Below, one piece after another: positions 18,828 to 27,104 of a stretch of 55,916 nt of DNA. Every line of letters begins with the position of its first letter. Position 1 is the first letter of the stretch. Origin of the DNA: DASXAQ01 sp036406615 (lineage in GTDB: Bacteria > Actinomycetota > UBA4738); the NCBI GenBank assembly GCA_036406615.1, contig DASXAQ010000044.1, forward strand, positions 1 to 55,916, written 5' to 3'. Position numbers and translations under genes: made by a program. The notes beneath the pieces were generated by a model that ran no database searches, was not told where the DNA came from, and saw only the letters and a program-made list of their open reading frames with translations.

Positions 18828-19103
18828 GTGTCGGCGCAGCGGATGTCCGAAGGCGCTCTCGCGGACGCGATCGATCAGCTCCGCCACTACCTGGCCACAC
18901 CCGCAGGCCGGCGGATGCAGCGCGCCGTCGGGCTCGCCTTCATCATCGGGAGCCCGCTGATCTTCCGCCTCCCGGGGCTTCGCCGGCACTGGGCCATGCG
19001 CGCGCTGGAGCTGGCCGGCGGCGCGGTCCTGCTGGTCAAGCTCGGTGAGCTGATCCGCGACTGGGAGCCGGGGGTCGAGCCCTCCGAGTGGTCGACGCCC
19101 TGA
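18828..19103 (+). CDS. Small membrane protein of unknown function
   Basis: A 91-residue protein with a cytoplasmic-looking N-terminus and two hydrophobic stretches: GLAFIIGSPLIFRLPGL and ALELAGGAVLLVKLGELI. It starts with GTG at 18828 behind GGGAG; an ATG at 18843 is an alternative. Its end overlaps the threonine dehydratase start by 16 bp, so the two are probably translated together. I do not recognise the family. Confidence 0.65.
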   Translation: MSAQRMSEGALADAIDQLRHYLATPAGRRMQRAVGLAFIIGSPLIFRLPGLRRHWAMRALELAGGAVLLVKLGELIRDWEPGVEPSEWSTP

Positions 19104-20071
19104 CCCCCCCGACGTTCGGCGACGTGCTGGCGGCCCGTCGCTCGATCGCCCCGCACCTGCGACCGACGCCGCTGTTCTCGTATCCGGCCCTGGACGCGGT
19201 CGTCGGCACGCGCACGTTCGTCAAGCACGAGAACCACCAGCCCGTCGGGGCGTTCAAGGTGCGAGGCGGCGTCAATCTCATGGCGAACCTGTCCGAGGAC
19301 GAGCGCCGCCGCGGCGTGGTGACGGCGTCCACGGGCAACCACGGCCAGTCGATCGCGTTCGCGGCCCGGCGGTTCGGCGTCCGCGCGATCGTCTGCGTGC
19401 CGACCGACGCCAACCCGGTCAAGGTCGAGTCGATGCGTGGCCTGGGCGCCGAGATCGTGGCGGTCGGCCGCGACTTCGACGACGCCCGCGAGCACTGCGA
19501 GGCGCTCGCCGGTGAGCACGGCTACCGGTACGTCCACTCGGGGAACGAGCCGCTGCTCATCGCGGGGGTGGCCACGGAGTCGCTGGAGATCCTGGAGGAG
19601 CAGCCCGACGTCGATACGCTCATCGTGCCCATCGGGGGCGGCAGCGGCGCGGCCGGCGCCTGCATCGTGAAGGCGGCGACCGGCAACCGCGTCCGGGTGA
19701 TCGGCGTGCAGTCGGATGCGGCGCCCGCAGCGCACCGCTCGTGGGCCGAGGGCCGCCTGGTCGAGGAGGCCAACACGACGTTCGCCGAGGGTCTGGCGAC
19801 GAGAACGGCGTTCGAGCTTCCTCAGGGCATCATGCGCGAGGGACTGGACGAGTTCCTGCTGGTCTCCGACGAAGAGATCCGCCGCGCGACCGCCATCATG
19901 ATCGAGAAGACCCGAAACCTGGTCGAGCCGGCGGGAGCCGCTGCGCTTGCGGCAGCCCTTCGTCTACGAGAGCAGTTGCAGGGCAGGATGATCGCAGTGA
20001 TCTGCAGCGGAGGGAACATCAGCCCCGCCCAGCTTCGTACGCTGTTGGGAGACGGCGCTCAAGCGCCCTGA
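19088..20071 (+). CDS. Threonine/serine dehydratase (PLP fold-type II), copy 1
   Basis: A 327-residue ammonia-lyase. K57 in GAFKVRGG is the PLP lysine, STGNHGQS is the substrate loop, GGGSGAAG the phosphate-binding glycine loop, and CSGGNIS the C-terminal Ser contacting the PLP nitrogen. There is no C-terminal ACT regulatory domain, so it is the short catabolic type rather than full biosynthetic IlvA. It could act on threonine, serine or hydroxy-aspartate. Start GTG at 19088. It is the first of three related enzymes in the window. Confidence 0.9.
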   Translation: MVDALTPPTFGDVLAARRSIAPHLRPTPLFSYPALDAVVGTRTFVKHENHQPVGAFKVRGGVNLMANLSEDERRRGVVTASTGNHGQSIAFAARRFGVRAIVCVPTDANPVKVESMRGLGAEIVAVGRDFDDAREHCEALAGEHGYRYVHSGNEPLLIAGVATESLEILEEQPDVDTLIVPIGGGSGAAGACIVKAATGNRVRVIGVQSDAAPAAHRSWAEGRLVEEANTTFAEGLATRTAFELPQGIMREGLDEFLLVSDEEIRRATAIMIEKTRNLVEPAGAAALAAALRLREQLQGRMIAVICSGGNISPAQLRTLLGDGAQAP

Positions 20072-20427
20072 CGAAGTGCTGCCCCTCCGGTGGCCGGCGG
20101 GTGTTCGTCCACCAGGAACGTCAGGCTCTCCACCATCCCGGCCGGAATGTGGGTGACGGCCCGGAATCCGTCGTCGTCCGGGAGCAGCTCCTGCGCGATC
20201 GACACGACCCGCGGGCTCCGGCGCACCAGGAAGCCGACGGTGCGGACGACGTAGTCGGCGCGCCAGTCGTCGGGGGTCTGCTGCTCCGGATCGAACCACG
20301 CGTCGTGCCACACGACCAGCACCAGGGGGAGGGGGAGGTCGGCGGTTCGCGCTGTCTGCAGGAGGGGCACGTCGGCCTGCTGGCCGGTGGACCGGCCGGG
20401 AGAACCGTTGTCGCGGACCGCTCGCAT
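20059..20427 (-). CDS. Hypothetical protein
   Basis: A 122-residue protein that I cannot assign. It has LPLPLVLVVWHDAWFDPEQQTPDDW in the first half, VRTVGFLVRRSPRVVSIAQELL in the middle, and FRAVTHIPAGMVESLTFLVDE near the end, an alternating strand/helix pattern with no transmembrane segment. The ATG at 20427 follows GAGGTGCC. The 3' end overlaps the dehydratase by 13 bp on the opposite strand. The 110-bp gap upstream (20428-20537) contains a short hairpin, CCCCG-CGGCC-CGGGG at 20464-20478, but nothing else recognisable. Confidence 0.6.
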   Translation of the reverse strand: MRAVRDNGSPGRSTGQQADVPLLQTARTADLPLPLVLVVWHDAWFDPEQQTPDDWRADYVVRTVGFLVRRSPRVVSIAQELLPDDDGFRAVTHIPAGMVESLTFLVDEHPPATGGAALRQGA

Positions 20428-20537
20428 GGCACCTCGTCTGGTGATGTGCAACCGGTATCGGCACCCCGCGGCCCGGGGCAAAGAGAGTCGGTCAGTGGAT
20501 TTCGTGGCCTCGGCGAGGGTTAGGCCGTTCGGCGGCT

Positions 20538-21539
20538 CTACCGTTCGATCCGCACGCCCATCCCGGCGCCGTCGGCCCGGCGCATCACCAGGTTGGCCGC
20601 CGCCACGTCCTGGACCCCCACTCCGGTGAGATCGGCGACGGTGCGCTGGTTCTCGGAGGTTCGGCCGGGGGCAGCGCCGGCCGTGATCCGGCCGAGCTCG
20701 ACGACGTCCTCCGCGCGCAGGACGCCGGCGTCGACCGCGTGGTGGATCTCGCCAAGCCGCAGGCACTGGGGCAGGCTGTCGGCCACGACCAGGTCCGCAG
20801 CGGCCAGCACGCCGCCGTCCAACTCCTGCTTGTCGGGCCCGTCCGAGCCCACGGCGGTGACGTGGGCACCCGGGGCGATCCACTCCGGTCGCACCAACGG
20901 TTCCTGGCTGGCGGTCACCGTGACCACGACCGCGGCGCCATCCACCGCCTCGGCCACCGTGGCGGCGACGGACACCCGGCATCCCTCGGGGATGGCGGGC
21001 AGGGCGGCGAGGTCGGCCGCGCACGCGCGGGCGCGGCCCTCGTCCCTGCCCCAGACGCGCACCTCGCGGAACGATCGCGCCCGCGACAGCGCATCGATCT
21101 GGTGGCGGGCCTGCGCGCCGGTGCCCACGACGGCGACGACCTCCGGCTCGGCCGGGGCCAGGTGTCGCGCCGCGACCCCGCCGGCGGCGCCGGTTCGTAG
21201 GTCCGTCAGGTAGCCGTTGTCCAGCAGGAACGCGGCCGCCCCTCCCGTGGTGGCGTCGAACACGGCAACCATGCCGTCGCTGCTGGGCAGCCCCAGCGCG
21301 GGGTTCTCATAGAAGCCCGACGCCACCTTGACCGCGAAGAACGGCTCCCCGTGCAGGTGCCCGGTCTTGATGTGGATCTCGCCGTCGTGTTCGGGCACGT
21401 TCAGGTGGATGACGTCGGGAAGCTCGGCCTCGCCGGCCGAGTACGACGTGAACGCGCGCGCCATCGCGTCGATGCAGGACTCCATGTCCAGCACTTGGCG
21501 GATCTCGGACTCGCGAAGCACCAGGATCTCGCGCGGCAT
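20538..21539 (-). CDS. Ornithine cyclodeaminase / mu-crystallin family protein
   Basis: A 333-residue NAD(P)-dependent enzyme. LPDVIHLNVPEHDGEIHIKTGHL and FFAVKVASGFYENPALGLPSSDGMVAVFD carry the substrate site, with the Lys in AVKVASG. VVAVVGTGAQARHQIDAL is the Rossmann nucleotide loop, and AVGSDGPDKQEL follows the family pattern. Members deaminate ornithine to proline, reduce ketimines or act as alanine dehydrogenases, and sequence alone does not decide. The start is leaderless at 21539, divergent from tag. Confidence 0.9.
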   Translation of the reverse strand: MPREILVLRESEIRQVLDMESCIDAMARAFTSYSAGEAELPDVIHLNVPEHDGEIHIKTGHLHGEPFFAVKVASGFYENPALGLPSSDGMVAVFDATTGGAAAFLLDNGYLTDLRTGAAGGVAARHLAPAEPEVVAVVGTGAQARHQIDALSRARSFREVRVWGRDEGRARACAADLAALPAIPEGCRVSVAATVAEAVDGAAVVVTVTASQEPLVRPEWIAPGAHVTAVGSDGPDKQELDGGVLAAADLVVADSLPQCLRLGEIHHAVDAGVLRAEDVVELGRITAGAAPGRTSENQRTVADLTGVGVQDVAAANLVMRRADGAGMGVRIER

Positions 21540-21545
21540 CGCGGC

Positions 21546-21598
21546 AGCCTACCGGACATTCTGCGCCACCGAGCGGCGACGCCGGAGCGCACTACGAT
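21546..21598. promoter_or_regulatory. Divergent leaderless promoters of the OCD-like gene and tag
   Basis: TAGGCT on the minus strand (21546-21551) is 6 nt before the cyclodeaminase ATG. TACGAT on the plus strand (21593-21598) is 6 nt before the tag ATG at 21605. No ribosome sites are seen. Confidence 0.65.
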
Positions 21599-21604
21599 CC
21601 ACCC

Positions 21605-22162
21605 ATGGCGACACGCTGCGGATGGGCCGAGGGCGGCGGCGACCTCCTGCTCGAGTACCACGACCGGGAGTGGGGCGTGCCGTCCCACGACGACCGTCAC
21701 CTGTTCGAGATCCTGATCCTGGAGGGGGCGCAGGCCGGCCTCAGCTGGACGACGATCCTGAACAAGCGCGAGGGCTACCGCCGTGCGTTCGCGAAGTTCG
21801 ACGCGTCGAAGGTGGCACGGTTCGACGACGCGCGACGGTCCGCCCTGCTGGCGGACCCGGGAATCGTCCGCAACCGCGCCAAGATCGAGGCCGCCGTCAA
21901 CAACGCCGGCCGGGTGCTGGAGGCGCGAAAGGAGTTCGGCTCCCTGGACGCGTACGTGTGGCGATTCGTGGACGGCGCAACTCGGATCCGGAGGTCGAGG
22001 GCGCCCGCGCCGGCGGAGACGGCAGAGTCGCGCGAGCTCAGCAAGGACCTGCGGCGGCGCGGGTTTCGCTTCGTCGGCCCGACGATCTGCTACGCGTTCA
22101 TGCAGTCGGTCGGCATGGTGAACGATCACGAGACGACGTGCTTCCGGCACGACGAGCTCTGA
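21605..22162 (+). CDS. tag: DNA-3-methyladenine glycosylase I
   Basis: A 185-residue base-excision-repair enzyme that removes 3-methyladenine. CGWAEGGGDLLLEYHDREWGVP at the N-terminus holds the zinc-site Cys and His, LFEILILEGAQAGLSWTTIL is the hallmark helix with the catalytic Glu, and the C-terminal GFRFVGPTICYAFMQSVGMVNDH carries the second His of the zinc snap. All features match the family and the length is typical. It is followed 12 bp later by the aminotransferase. Confidence 0.96.
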   Translation: MATRCGWAEGGGDLLLEYHDREWGVPSHDDRHLFEILILEGAQAGLSWTTILNKREGYRRAFAKFDASKVARFDDARRSALLADPGIVRNRAKIEAAVNNAGRVLEARKEFGSLDAYVWRFVDGATRIRRSRAPAPAETAESRELSKDLRRRGFRFVGPTICYAFMQSVGMVNDHETTCFRHDEL

Positions 22163-22174
22163 AAGGGGGACGCG

Positions 22175-23326
22175 ATGCGCATCGACACGTTCCGGATGGA
22201 ACGCATGCAGGCGCTGTACGAGTACCAGGTCGAATACAACCTGTCGGAGAGCGGTGTGTGGCCACTGACCGTTGCCGAGGTGCTCGACGGCCGCGACCTT
22301 GCCGAGTTCGCCGGACAGCAGCTGTACTACCCGGAGGCCGAGGGCTCCGACGTGCTCCGCGAGCGCATCGCGACGTGGTACCCGGACGCCTCGGCCGGCA
22401 ACGTCACGGTGGCCACGGGTGGGTCCGAGGTCAATCACCTGACCCTGTGGACGCTGCTGGACCGCAGTCGTGGCGACCGCTTGGCGTTCATGCTCCCGAA
22501 CTACCTGCAGGGCTGGGGGCTCGGACGCCACTACGGCGCCGGCACCGACACGTTCCGGCTTCGCGTCGGCGGCGACGAAGGCGGACGCCGGTGGGCGCTC
22601 GACGTTGACGAGCTGCGCGCCGCGGTGACGAAGCGAACCCGGGCCGTGCTGGTGACCAACCCCAACAATCCGACCGGCGCGGTGCTGACCGAGGACGAGA
22701 TGGATGCGGTCGTCGACGCCGCGCAACGCGTGGGGGCGTGGGTGGTCGCCGACGAGATCTACCGCGGCGCGGAGCTGCAGGGCGATGGTGAGTCGGCCAG
22801 CACGCCGACGTTCTGGGGGCGCTACGACAAGGTCGTCGTCACGTCCGGGCTCTCCAAGGCGTTCGGCCTGCCCGGGCTGCGCATCGGGTGGGCGGTGGCG
22901 CCGCCGCGGCTCATCGGCAAGCTCTGGAGGCGCCACGACTACACGAGCCTGTCGCCGGCGTTCCTCTCCGAACGGCTGGCCCGCATCGTCATGGCTCCGG
23001 CGCGCCGCGAAGCGGTGCTGGCTCGTACCCGCCGGATCCTGCGCGAGAACCTGCCCCGCCTGGAGTCGTGGATCGCCGAACAGGAGGGACTGCTGACACA
23101 CGTGCGTCCGGTCGCGGGCGCGATCGCGACCATCCGGTACGCGCTGCCGATCGGCTCGATCGCGCTGGCCGATCGCATCCGCCGCGAGCAGTCCGTGCTC
23201 ATCGTGCCCGGCAAGCAGTTCGGCCTGGGACGGTACTTCCGCGTCGGGTTCGGCTACGAGATCGACCACACGCTGAAGGGCTTGGCGCGAGTGGAGGAGA
23301 CGCTCAGGCAGCTCGCGCGCGGGTGA
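22175..23326 (+). CDS. Class I/II PLP-dependent aminotransferase
   Basis: A 383-residue fold-type I aminotransferase. The PLP lysine is K228 in SGLSKAFGLPGLRIGW, TNPNNPTGAVL (161-171) holds the cofactor Asn, DEIY (193-196) the Asp and Tyr contacts, and RVGFGY near the end gives the substrate-carboxylate Arg. The N-terminal WPLTVAEVLDG... is not the usual aspartate-type opening, and the specificity is unknown. A capreomycidine-synthase-like or aspartate-type transaminase are options. AAAGGGGGA precedes the ATG. The end overlaps the converging PH-like gene by 23 bp. Confidence 0.9.
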   Translation: MRIDTFRMERMQALYEYQVEYNLSESGVWPLTVAEVLDGRDLAEFAGQQLYYPEAEGSDVLRERIATWYPDASAGNVTVATGGSEVNHLTLWTLLDRSRGDRLAFMLPNYLQGWGLGRHYGAGTDTFRLRVGGDEGGRRWALDVDELRAAVTKRTRAVLVTNPNNPTGAVLTEDEMDAVVDAAQRVGAWVVADEIYRGAELQGDGESASTPTFWGRYDKVVVTSGLSKAFGLPGLRIGWAVAPPRLIGKLWRRHDYTSLSPAFLSERLARIVMAPARREAVLARTRRILRENLPRLESWIAEQEGLLTHVRPVAGAIATIRYALPIGSIALADRIRREQSVLIVPGKQFGLGRYFRVGFGYEIDHTLKGLARVEETLRQLARG

Positions 23327-23702
23327 TCGCCTCCGCGAACGCTTCGGCCTGTTCGCGCCCCATCGGGCCCATGGGCTGCGTTCCGAGCGCGCCTCCGACG
23401 GTGGCGACCCAGACGGTCGAGGCCAGGCCGCTGCGCCGGGCGTCGGCGCGCGCGACGAGGCGAAGCGGGATCTCCTGCTGATCCCGCGACACCAGTCCGC
23501 GGAACGCCAAGACGCGATGGGTGGTCACGACGAAGTGCGTGCGCCGGCGCCAGATCTCGAACGCGCCGAGCGTCGCCGCGAACGCCCCGAATCGCGCGCT
23601 CCGCGTCGGATGCTCGTGGAACAGCACGCGCTCGTCCGGCTGCAGCTCGAGCCAGGGTGGCAGCCGAGGCTCTCGCGAGGGCTCAGGGGATGCCGGCGCC
23701 AA
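23304..23702 (-). CDS. Bacterial PH-like domain protein
   Basis: A 132-residue protein with LELQPDERVLFHEHPTRSARFG, then FEIWRRRTHFVVTTHRVLAFRGLVSRDQQEIPL, and a C-terminal helix EQAEAFAEAITRARAA. The strand pattern with T..R....G resembles bacterial PH domains (YdbS/YokE-like). It has no clear membrane helix. It overlaps the DUF2017 gene upstream by 20 bp on the same strand, so it is in the clpS group, and it overlaps the aminotransferase end by 23 bp on the other strand. Function unknown. Confidence 0.7.
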   Translation of the reverse strand: MAPASPEPSREPRLPPWLELQPDERVLFHEHPTRSARFGAFAATLGAFEIWRRRTHFVVTTHRVLAFRGLVSRDQQEIPLRLVARADARRSGLASTVWVATVGGALGTQPMGPMGREQAEAFAEAITRARAA

Positions 23703-24156
23703 GGGCGTCCACGATCTCCTCGAGCAGGTAGCTCAGGTACCCGTACAGCGTGAGCCCCGGCATCCGCGGATCGTCCGGCCCGATCGCCGAGACGTCCATG
23801 TCCTCCGTGACGTCCAGCCGGGTTCCCAGGATCAAGCGGAGGTCGTTGATGGTCACCAGCCACGCCGTCATCTGCTCCTCGTCCAGCCGATCCGCGTCCA
23901 GGGTGGTTTCGAAGGTGTCGAGCGCGCGCTCGCGCTCCGCGGTCAGCTCGGAGCCGACCATCTCGCGGTAGTCGGCCTCCATCAGCGGGTCGCTTTCGTA
24001 CGCGGGCGGCGTGAGGCGCCGCATCGAAGGATCCGACGGCGACACCCCGCGCAACTGGGCTCCCAACGGACGCAGCGCGTCGCGCTCCTGGGCGGGAAGC
24101 CGAAGGCGGTAACCACCGCCTCGAGCCCGCTGGACGCGCCGACGCAGGGGGCTCAT
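23683..24156 (-). CDS. DUF2017 family protein
   Basis: A 157-residue protein found next to clpS across actinobacteria. Features are RRRVQRARGGGYRLRLPAQERDALRPL at the N-terminus, ERERALDTFETTL, the WLVTINDLRLILGTRLDV segment, and YGYLSYLLEEIVDALG at the C-terminus, which is the diagnostic stretch of the family. Its role is unknown but the conserved pairing suggests a function in proteolysis by Clp. The ATG at 24156 gives the expected N-terminus. Confidence 0.9.
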   Translation of the reverse strand: MSPLRRRVQRARGGGYRLRLPAQERDALRPLGAQLRGVSPSDPSMRRLTPPAYESDPLMEADYREMVGSELTAERERALDTFETTLDADRLDEEQMTAWLVTINDLRLILGTRLDVTEDMDVSAIGPDDPRMPGLTLYGYLSYLLEEIVDALGAGIP

Positions 24157-24196
24157 CGCGCGGCACCTCGCGGCGACGTTCGGAAGAACGCCGCGA

Positions 24197-24502
24197 TCAC
24201 GAGTCCTGCTGCATCGTTGCCCACAGGCCGTGCGCGTGCAGGCGGTAGGTGTCGAACTCCGCCTTCTCCCGCGTTCCACTCGACACGACCGCCTTGCCCT
24301 TCTGGTGCACGTCGAGCATCAGCTTGGTCGCGGCGTCTCGTGAGTACCCGAACAGCTTCTGGAACACGAACGTCACGTACGACATGAGGTTGATCGGGTC
24401 GTTCCACACGATCACCACCCACGGCCGCGCCGGCACGACCACGTCGTCGCCGACCGGGCGATCGACCTCGACGGGTGCGGTGGACAAGCTCGAACCGGCC
24501 AT
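24197..24502 (-). CDS. clpS: ATP-dependent Clp protease adaptor ClpS
   Basis: A 101-residue adaptor that hands N-degron substrates to ClpA/ClpC. WVVIVWNDPINLMSYVTFVFQKLFGYS contains the NDxxN..YV motif for substrate recognition, and VHQKGKAVV and AHGLWATM are the interfaces for the Clp ATPase. The length matches the family. It follows sixA by 46 bp and precedes DUF2017 by 40 bp, all on the minus strand. Confidence 0.96.
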   Translation of the reverse strand: MAGSSLSTAPVEVDRPVGDDVVVPARPWVVIVWNDPINLMSYVTFVFQKLFGYSRDAATKLMLDVHQKGKAVVSSGTREKAEFDTYRLHAHGLWATMQQDS

Positions 24503-24511
24503 GTACCCCCA

Positions 24512-24517
24512 ATTGTA
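24512..24517 (-). promoter_or_regulatory. Possible -10 box for clpS
   Basis: TACAAT on the minus strand, 9 nt before the clpS ATG; a GGGGG run lies in between, so either a leaderless or a ribosome-site start is possible. Confidence 0.4.
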
Positions 24518-24548
24518 GGGTCGGGCGCTTCGCTTCGAGAGGGCGCCG

Positions 24549-25058
24549 TCAGACCAGGTCGCGCGGCACGACGAAGTCGATCAGCGCGGCGTCCCCGTCG
24601 CCAATGGATTTCCACGAATCGTCGCCCAGTTCGAGCGTGGCCAGCGCCCCCGTTGGGTACTTCTCGCGGATGAGGTGCAGGCGGTCTCCCCTCGACGCCA
24701 GCCGGAGCGCCAGTTCCTGCATCGCCGGATTGTGCCCGACGAGCATGACGGCTCGAACGGATGGATCGACCGCGCGGATCCGATCCGCCAGCGGACCCGC
24801 GTCGAACGTGTAGAGGCGCTCGTCGATGGTGACCTCGACCGCATCGCCCAACGCGTTCGCCACCGGTTTCGCGGTCTGGCGTGCGCGTTTGGCCGGCGAG
24901 GCCAGGATCAGCGCCGGGCGGATCGCCGACGCGGCGACGTGCGCGGCCATCGCGTCGGCCGCGCGCCGGCCGCGGGGCGACAGGGGTCGGTCGCGGTCCT
25001 CCAGCGCGGGATCGTCCCAGCTGGACTTGGCATGTCTGAGGAGAAGAATGTGACGCAT
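24549..25058 (-). CDS. sixA: Phosphohistidine phosphatase, SixA-type
   Basis: A 169-residue histidine-phosphatase superfamily protein. The catalytic LLRHAKSSW holds the phospho-acceptor His, RDRPLSPRGRRAADAMA the second part of the pocket, SPAKRARQTA the Arg, and VGHNPAMQ the second catalytic His. SixA enzymes dephosphorylate phosphohistidine in phosphorelay or PTS proteins, and here the target is unknown. The ATG follows GAAGGA. A second SixA-like domain lies in the MutT1-type protein at 52910-53863. Confidence 0.92.
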   Translation of the reverse strand: MRHILLLRHAKSSWDDPALEDRDRPLSPRGRRAADAMAAHVAASAIRPALILASPAKRARQTAKPVANALGDAVEVTIDERLYTFDAGPLADRIRAVDPSVRAVMLVGHNPAMQELALRLASRGDRLHLIREKYPTGALATLELGDDSWKSIGDGDAALIDFVVPRDLV

Positions 25059-25092
25059 TCGTGTCCTTCGCCGAAACGGTCCATCCCGACAC

Positions 25093-25098
25093 TACGAT
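25093..25098 (+). promoter_or_regulatory. -10 box for leaderless lipoprotein gene
   Basis: TACGAT, 8 nt before the GTG at 25107. Confidence 0.5.
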
Positions 25099-25106
25099 GG
25101 GACACC

Positions 25107-25943
25107 GTGAATCCGCACGTCCCCTTCGCACGCGCCGGTGCCGGCCGTCGACTGCTCGTAGCCTCCCTGTCGGCGGTGCTCGCCGGCGCTGTGCTGGTTG
25201 GATGCACCAAGTCGCCGTCCTCGACGCAGTCTCCCACCCCTCCCACGACGCCACCGACGACGCCGCCCACGACGACGCCGCCCGGCGGCAAGGCGAAGGT
25301 CGTCAACGACGTCGTGGCGCTCGACCCGCATTTCTCGCGCAGCTTCACGATCAACCAGCCCGGCGGCGCCGCGGGGAACCTGCTCGTCGCCTACGTCGTC
25401 GCGGTGGGGTCGCACCCCGACAAGCAGTCCGTTCCTCCGGCGGGATGGCACGCGGTCATCTACAACCTGCACGCGGGCATCTGGTACCGGAAGGCCTCCT
25501 CGTCCGACCCGCCCTCGTGGACGTGGCACTCGGGCCACGCGCGCGGCTACCGGTGGTTCGGCGAGATCCTGGTGGTGTCGGGCGCGACCTCCATCCAGGC
25601 GGCGAGCGGCCAGCCGCTGTGCACGCGCCCCGGCGACTTCGTCTGCGACAAGTACGCCGGCGACGTCCGGTCGACGTGTCTCACGTCCGGTTGCGGGACG
25701 CAGCTCCCGGCGCCGTCGGTGTCGCTGCAACGCTCGGGGCTCGTCATCGGCTTCTGGGTGGCCCACCGCCCCGCGGCGCCGATCCAGGTCCCCTCCGGCT
25801 TCGAGAAGATCCAGAGCGTTGACGTGTTCCTGGCCGAAGCGTCGGGAAGCGCCGACTTCAGCAAGGGCCCGACCGGCGTGCAATCGGCGACGGGAAGTCG
25901 GCTGTACGTCCACGGTATCGCCCAGCTCGTCACGTTCACGTAG
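25107..25943 (+). CDS. Lipoprotein with Pro/Thr-rich linker and unknown C-terminal domain
   Basis: A 278-residue lipoprotein. RRLLVASLSAVLAGAVLVGC is a lipobox-bearing signal (lipid-modified Cys about residue 33). A linker of Ser, Pro and Thr follows (PTPPTTPPTTPPTTTPP). The globular part starts at KAKVVNDVVALDPHFSRSF and contains GNLLVAYVVAVG, aromatic GIWYRKASSSDPPSWTW, and two pairs of Cys (LCTRPGDFVC; TCLTSGC) likely to form disulfides. It resembles carbohydrate-binding or adhesion beta-sandwiches only in general style. The GTG at 25107 is preferred from the promoter and from the position of the signal peptide. A short hairpin GCCCG-CCGA-CGGGC (25948-25961) follows the gene. Confidence 0.75.
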   Translation: MNPHVPFARAGAGRRLLVASLSAVLAGAVLVGCTKSPSSTQSPTPPTTPPTTPPTTTPPGGKAKVVNDVVALDPHFSRSFTINQPGGAAGNLLVAYVVAVGSHPDKQSVPPAGWHAVIYNLHAGIWYRKASSSDPPSWTWHSGHARGYRWFGEILVVSGATSIQAASGQPLCTRPGDFVCDKYAGDVRSTCLTSGCGTQLPAPSVSLQRSGLVIGFWVAHRPAAPIQVPSGFEKIQSVDVFLAEASGSADFSKGPTGVQSATGSRLYVHGIAQLVTFT

Positions 25944-26062
25944 CCGTGCCCGCCGACGGGCCAGGCGGTTTGTGGCGTCTGTGACCGAATGTTAGAAACG
26001 TGACCGGCTGCGCCGTCCGACGGCGACCGACGTGTCCGACCCTCTCAACCAGGGGAGATTCC

Positions 26063-27082
26063 ATGAAGTTCGTTCCGCGCCTCACGATCCACCGACGTCG
26101 CTGGGCGCGGGGAGCCGCGCGCACCGCCGTCCGCATCGCCGTCGTGTCGGCGCTCACCGGCCTGGTCGCAGGCGGGCTGGCCGCCGCCCCGGCCCACGCC
26201 GACACACTGGGTGGACCTCGGTACGCGGATCTGTCGCTGATCATGACCGGCGTGCCGAACCCGGTGAGCGCCGGCAACGAGGCCAACTTCACCTCGACGC
26301 TGGTCAACGGCGGCCCGGCGACCGCGACCGGCGTCGTGTTCACCGACACGCTCCCCACGAACGCGACGTTCGCCGGAATGTCGACGACCCAGGGCACATG
26401 TTCGGTCGCCGACGGCGTCGTCACCTGCGACCTGGGCTCGATCGCCGTGGCGGGACGCGCCGTCGTCGAAGTGCAGGTGACGTCGCCGACGAACGTCGGG
26501 TCCGGCGAGGTGATGGCGAACCCGGCCAACGTGTCGGCGGACCAGCCGGACCCGCATCCCGGTGACAACTCGGCGTGCGTCTACGTCACGGTCGTCCCGC
26601 CGAGCGGCGACGGGGGGAGCGGCTGGGTGGGCGAGGACGGCGGCACCGTGAAGACGGCTCCCATCGGCGACGGCGTGACGCAGTCCACCACCGTCACGGT
26701 CGCCCGGGGTACGGCCGGCGGCGCGGTGGTGATCGACAACGACGCGCCGACGCAGTGCGGGTCCATCGAAGGGTTCCAACCGTACGGCAACCCTATCTCC
26801 GTGACGTCGCCCCTTCCCCCGCAGGGGCACCCGACGAGGTTGATCCTCGCGTACGTGTCGGGGCCCGGTGGCGTCCCACCCGGGGAGCCGCTCTACGACA
26901 TCGAGGTGCTGCGCGAGACCGACCAGGGCTGCGTCATCCTGCCCAACTGCCGTGGCGACGACGGGCACGGGGCGGTTCCACCGCCCTGCACGCTCAAGGT
27001 CTGCCGGAAGGGCCAGACGGGCAACGTGCACATCGTGGTGCTGGACGACGGGTCCGATCCGACGTACCGGGGTGGCGGCTAG
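26063..27082 (+). CDS. Secreted DUF11-domain protein
   Basis: A 339-residue exported protein. The signal peptide runs about 45 residues with a basic N-terminus and hydrophobic SALTGLVAGGLAAAPAHA. DUF11 (an Ig-like repeat common in surface proteins) covers about residues 52-165, from ADLSLIMTGVPNPVSAGNEA through VTSPTNVGSGEVMAN. The following region is Gly/Thr-rich, then a second domain around QCGSIEGFQPYGNP with several Cys (QGCVILPNC, PCTLKVC) ends the protein. Probably a surface or matrix protein. The ATG at 26063 follows AGGGGAG. Confidence 0.83.
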   Translation: MKFVPRLTIHRRRWARGAARTAVRIAVVSALTGLVAGGLAAAPAHADTLGGPRYADLSLIMTGVPNPVSAGNEANFTSTLVNGGPATATGVVFTDTLPTNATFAGMSTTQGTCSVADGVVTCDLGSIAVAGRAVVEVQVTSPTNVGSGEVMANPANVSADQPDPHPGDNSACVYVTVVPPSGDGGSGWVGEDGGTVKTAPIGDGVTQSTTVTVARGTAGGAVVIDNDAPTQCGSIEGFQPYGNPISVTSPLPPQGHPTRLILAYVSGPGGVPPGEPLYDIEVLRETDQGCVILPNCRGDDGHGAVPPPCTLKVCRKGQTGNVHIVVLDDGSDPTYRGGG

Positions 27083-27092
27083 GGGACGCATC

Positions 27093-27098
27093 TACACT
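27093..27098 (+). promoter_or_regulatory. -10 box for leaderless cyclase-ATPase gene
   Basis: TACACT, 6 nt before the ATG at 27105; it lies 10 bp after the preceding stop. Confidence 0.6.
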
Positions 27099-27104
27099 CC
27101 GGTC

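Noticed and set aside
21401..23269. 622-codon minus-strand open frame opposite tag and the aminotransferase
   Set aside because: Both plus-strand genes have catalytic motifs; the antisense frame has none.
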